A stretch of 24,103 bases of DNA from JAZRYE01 sp045600585 (lineage in GTDB: Bacteria > Bacillota_I > Bacilli_A > RFN20 > CAG-826): the NCBI GenBank assembly GCA_045600585.1, contig JAZRYE010000031.1:1-24103 (forward strand), in the 5' to 3' direction. The notes under the pieces are model-generated. The model saw only the letters and a program-made list of their open reading frames with translations. It ran no database searches and was not told the origin of the DNA. The position numbers and the translations under genes were made by a program. Below, one piece after another: positions 23,655-24,103 of the stretch (position 1 is its first letter; the number at the start of each line of letters is the position of its first letter).

Positions 23655-23686
23655 AAAAAAAGCAGCGATTGCTGCTATTTTTTATT
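23655..23686. terminator. Bidirectional terminator between the membrane protein gene and rpmB
   Basis: AGCAGC (23661-23666), loop GATT, GCTGCT (23671-23676). It is flanked by a run of A on the left and ATTTTTTATT on the right, so a U-tract follows the stem in both directions. Confidence 0.9.
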
Positions 23687-23702
23687 CAGGAATTAGAATT
23701 CT

Positions 23703-23891
23703 TTATTTGTATTGTTTGTTAAGGCTACGGTAAGCGCGTGTTGACATACGAATACGCATTGTTTTGCCATTAACGACGACGGTACGGACTTGAAGATTGC
23801 AATTCCATTTACGACGTGTAGCTCTTAAAGAATGTGAGCGGTTGTTACCACTGACTGGTCCTTTTCCTGTAACTGGACATACTCTTGACAT
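23703..23891 (-). CDS. rpmB: 50S ribosomal protein L28
   Basis: A 62-residue ribosomal protein of the large subunit. It shows the conserved CPVTGKGPVSGNNRSHS stretch and KWNCNLQVRTV. It has a single N-terminal cysteine rather than a CxxC pair, so the zinc-binding form is unlikely. AGGAGGA is 6 nt before the ATG. It is transcribed alone from a good promoter and convergent with the rpe-side run, as in B. subtilis. The tiny spoVM gene found next to it there is not seen. Confidence 0.96.
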   Translation of the reverse strand: MSRVCPVTGKGPVSGNNRSHSLRATRRKWNCNLQVRTVVVNGKTMRIRMSTRAYRSLNKQYK

Positions 23892-23920
23892 AACTTGTCC
23901 TCCTATCCACGTGCTTTATG

Positions 23921-23949
23921 ATATTATCACAAGATAAAAATTAGTGCAA
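23921..23949 (-). promoter_or_regulatory. Promoter of rpmB
   Basis: On the minus strand TTGCAC (23949-23944), 17 nt ending TGA, TAATAT (23926-23921): a near-consensus -35 with an extended -10 and a leader of about 22 nt that includes AGGAGGA. Confidence 0.75.
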
Positions 23950-24018
23950 TAAGACTTTTTACAAAATATCCATATTTGCAGGTGAGTGATAAATTATAAG
24001 ACTTAAAATGTATGTTAA

Positions 24019-24027
24019 TGCTATAAT
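24019..24027 (+). promoter_or_regulatory. Extended -10 promoter reading off the right end
   Basis: TGCTATAAT is a perfect extended -10 box, with no strong -35 at standard spacing. Transcription would start near 24034. In B. subtilis yloU/yloV lie divergent from rpmB, so a similar gene may follow beyond the window. Confidence 0.6.
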
Positions 24028-24039
24028 TGTTTTGCTCAT

Positions 24040-24103
24040 GAAAGGAAGAGCGTAAAGATTCTTTTCTGAGGGCATTATTAGCTTTGACTTGGCGGTCCTA
24101 ATA
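24040..24103 (+). promoter_or_regulatory. Structured leader or small RNA, cut by the window end
   Basis: Immediately after the predicted start, GAAAGGAA (24040-24047) pairs with TTCTTTTC (24059-24066) across an 11-nt loop. Then TATTAG (24076-24081) plus GAC (24086-24088) pairs with GTC-CTAATA (24095-24103), with a 4-nt bulge and loop TTGGCG. All three + frames contain stops here, so it is not coding apart from a possible five-codon frame at 24039-24056. It matches no riboswitch I recognise. Confidence 0.4.

Noticed and set aside
1..24103. Mycoplasma-type code (TGA = Trp)
   Set aside because: TGA is used as a natural stop at atpI and rsgA, and conserved tryptophans are encoded by TGG.
1..24103. 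CRISPR arrays, tRNA or rRNA genes, insertion sequences
   Set aside because: No regular direct repeats with spacers, no cloverleaf or rRNA-like segments, and no complete transposase frame were found on either strand.
24040..24103. T-box or known riboswitch in the right-hand leader
   Set aside because: The conserved T-box sequence and the cores of common riboswitches could not be found in the visible part.

Overview
The window is AT-rich, and its gene content and order fit a low-GC Gram-positive bacterium: Bacillota, most likely a Mollicutes-like or uncultured gut-type Bacilli lineage. This assignment is inferred from gene order and composition, not from a database match. TGA is used as a stop (for example the ATGA overlaps ending atpI and rsgA) and Trp is always TGG, so the standard bacterial code applies rather than the Mycoplasma code.

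Layout. (1) Positions 1-181 are about 49% GC by hand count, unlike everything after them, and hold the end of an unrecognised frame. (2) 210-1853 (-) is a TGS-domain uridine-kinase-like protein with its own terminator. (3) 2061-8740 (+) is a complete F-type ATP synthase operon in the order I-a-c-b-delta-alpha-gamma-beta-epsilon. Its terminator lies inside the convergent gene that follows. (4) 8718-9509 (-) is a thioredoxin-fold lipoprotein, divergent from an inorganic pyrophosphatase and trmL (9581-10668). (5) An acidic lipoprotein (10789-11601, +) and gpsA (-) share a bidirectional terminator. gpsA follows an rqcH/NFACT gene (-). (6) From 14168 a + strand run follows the Bacillus subtilis yloA-gmk-priA-rsmB-rlmN-prpC-prkC-rsgA-rpe-//-rpmB order: gmk, priA, a DUF1904-like gene, an rsmB homologue, rlmN, prpC, prkC, rsgA, rpe and a membrane protein. 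Most of the later junctions overlap by 1-4 nt. (7) rpmB (-) converges on this run. Upstream of it, a + strand promoter begins a structured leader that runs off the end.

How the genes work together. One block is energy coupling: the ATP synthase plus pyrophosphatase. A second is the conserved housekeeping group for translation quality control, rRNA and tRNA modification, ribosome assembly, replication restart and Ser/Thr phosphorylation.

The most notable points are these. The rsmB homologue has lost all recognisable catalytic and SAM motifs while keeping full length. The ATP synthase c subunit carries the two-carboxylate (E25/E58) signature of Na+-coupled rotors. PrkC is reduced to a soluble kinase domain. 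Several promoters sit so close to SD-less start codons that leaderless transcripts are likely. def/fmt/coaBC are absent from their usual place. The leader of the acidic lipoprotein can form alternative hairpins, one of which covers its ribosome binding site.
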